Below are positions 63,480 to 64,000 of a DNA stretch of 64,000 nt, piece by piece. Under the pieces are notes generated by a model. It ran no database searches. It saw nothing but the letters and a program-made list of their open reading frames with translations, and was not told the origin of the DNA. The position numbers and the translations under genes were made by a program. The first letter of the stretch is position 1, and every line of letters begins with the position of its first letter. This DNA is from Enterococcaceae bacterium OF42-14pH9A (GTDB lineage Bacteria > Bacillota > Bacilli > Lactobacillales > Enterococcaceae). The DNA lies in NCBI GenBank assembly GCA_027692465.1, contig JAQEYU010000003.1:62001-126000 (forward strand). Reading direction: 5' to 3'.

Positions 63480-63828
63480 GGTTGATCGGCAAGTCCTCCA
63501 TTTCAAAGTCGGGAACGATAATGAGAAGGATGTATCCAATCGTTTAGTGCAGGCTAACCAATTCTTGAAATGAGGGGAACGTTGAAAAGGTCTGGAGGTC
63601 TTCGAATAAACTGTTGCAGCTCTGGTCCAAATGGCGCACTCGTCTAAATCGCCAAGTTGAATTTGCACCTTTACCGTGTCTGGCAGAATATGGCTGCGAC
63701 CAGACGGCTGCAGTTGGTTTCACATCCCAGTCTTTCAAAAAAATTGTCAAATCTGAATAGGCAGATTTCTACTATCGGAATCGGCGGTTATTTGCTATGA
63801 TAGTAAAGCGAAAGTTGAGGGAGAAACT
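63480..63828. other. Intergenic stretch before xerD
   Basis: About 350 nt without a convincing gene. Bases 63647-63670 match 11860-11883 inside the first inverted-repeat element at 20 of 24 positions (core CGCCAAGTTGAA), so part of it may be an old repeat. The xerD ribosome site GAGGGAG is at about 63817-63823. Confidence 0.45.
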
Positions 63829-64000
63829 ATGGAAGAGCAGATCGTTGATTATCTCCATTACCTGCTGATCGAACGGGGATTGTCGAAAAATACCCGCGAA
63901 AGCTATGAGCGGGACTTGAATCAATATCTTGATTATTTGAAAAAAAATAAAGTTACCTCGTGGCAGGAAGTCGATCGTTTTACAATTCTGGGCCTGCTGC
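63829..64000 (+). CDS. xerD: Tyrosine recombinase XerD, N-terminus only
   Basis: The first 57 residues are visible; the gene runs off the window. EEQIVDYLHYLLIERGLSKNT and SYERDLNQYLDYL fit the N-terminal SAM-like DNA-binding domain of XerC/XerD. I favour XerD because this core block resembles the enterococcal fur-xerD neighbourhood, but the catalytic part is not visible. It resolves chromosome dimers with XerC. ATG 63829 follows GAGGGAG. Confidence 0.8.
   Translation, partial: MEEQIVDYLHYLLIERGLSKNTRESYERDLNQYLDYLKKNKVTSWQEVDRFTILGLL

Noticed and set aside
63264..63668. Minus-strand open frame of 134 codons before xerD, considered as a transposase remnant.
   Set aside because: Most of it lies antisense to the end of the CNNM/CorC gene and its terminator, and no transposase motif is visible.

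Overview
The window reads as a low-to-mid GC Firmicute of the Lactobacillales, most likely Enterococcus. Support comes from the core block on the right (dnaG-rpoD-mapZ-azlCD-cvfB-fur-rlmD-recX-mutY), from MapZ (restricted to streptococci, lactococci and enterococci), from fur lying close to rpoD, and from a stand-alone tuf gene that resembles the streptococcal type, as known for the second tuf copy (tufB) of many enterococci. No rRNA, tRNA or CRISPR array was seen.

Region 1 (about 1-36830) is an accessory locus for import and breakdown of an acidic, uronate-containing polysaccharide. On the minus strand at the left edge is a translationally coupled set: a membrane-anchored solute-binding-like protein, a YesM-type histidine kinase and a YesN-type response regulator (cut by the window edge). 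Divergent from it run two ABC permeases, a binding lipoprotein, a YesL-like protein, an unknown anchored protein, a GH28-like enzyme and an AraC-type regulator with a degenerate receiver domain. A 349-bp inverted-repeat element has supplied the last residues and stop codon of that regulator.

Next comes an apparent operon that opens with an 1828-residue secreted alginate-lyase-superfamily protein carrying several discoidin-like modules. It continues with a SipW-type signal peptidase and three proteins with SipW-type signal peptides, two of them TasA/camelysin-like paralogues. After it follow an ArsR-type regulator, a second ABC permease pair, an esterase, PTS IIC and IID subunits without IIA/IIB, a second YesM/YesL/YesN set, a heparinase II/III-family lyase, a second alginate-lyase-superfamily protein and a second GH28. 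Only the giant lyase has a signal peptide. I infer cleavage outside the cell, uptake of oligosaccharides by the ABC systems (their ATPase must be encoded elsewhere), and completion of degradation in the cytoplasm.

Region 2 (about 36830-37260) is a junction with a decayed transposase C-terminus. Region 3 (37260-64000) is mostly core genome: tuf with a structured leader, a CoA-disulfide-reductase-like flavoprotein, mprF, an alpha/beta hydrolase, a lysozyme-like protein, a DUF368 transporter, the dnaG-to-mutY block, a DUF402 phosphatase, a muramoyl amidase, a GNAT enzyme, an AI-2E-family permease, a CNNM/CorC protein and the start of xerD. A second inverted-repeat element lies just before the AI-2E-family gene.

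The most unusual feature is the SipW/TasA-like surface-fibre cassette fused transcriptionally to a polysaccharide lyase gene. The three-component sensor, the degenerate-receiver regulator and the tuf leader RNA are next.
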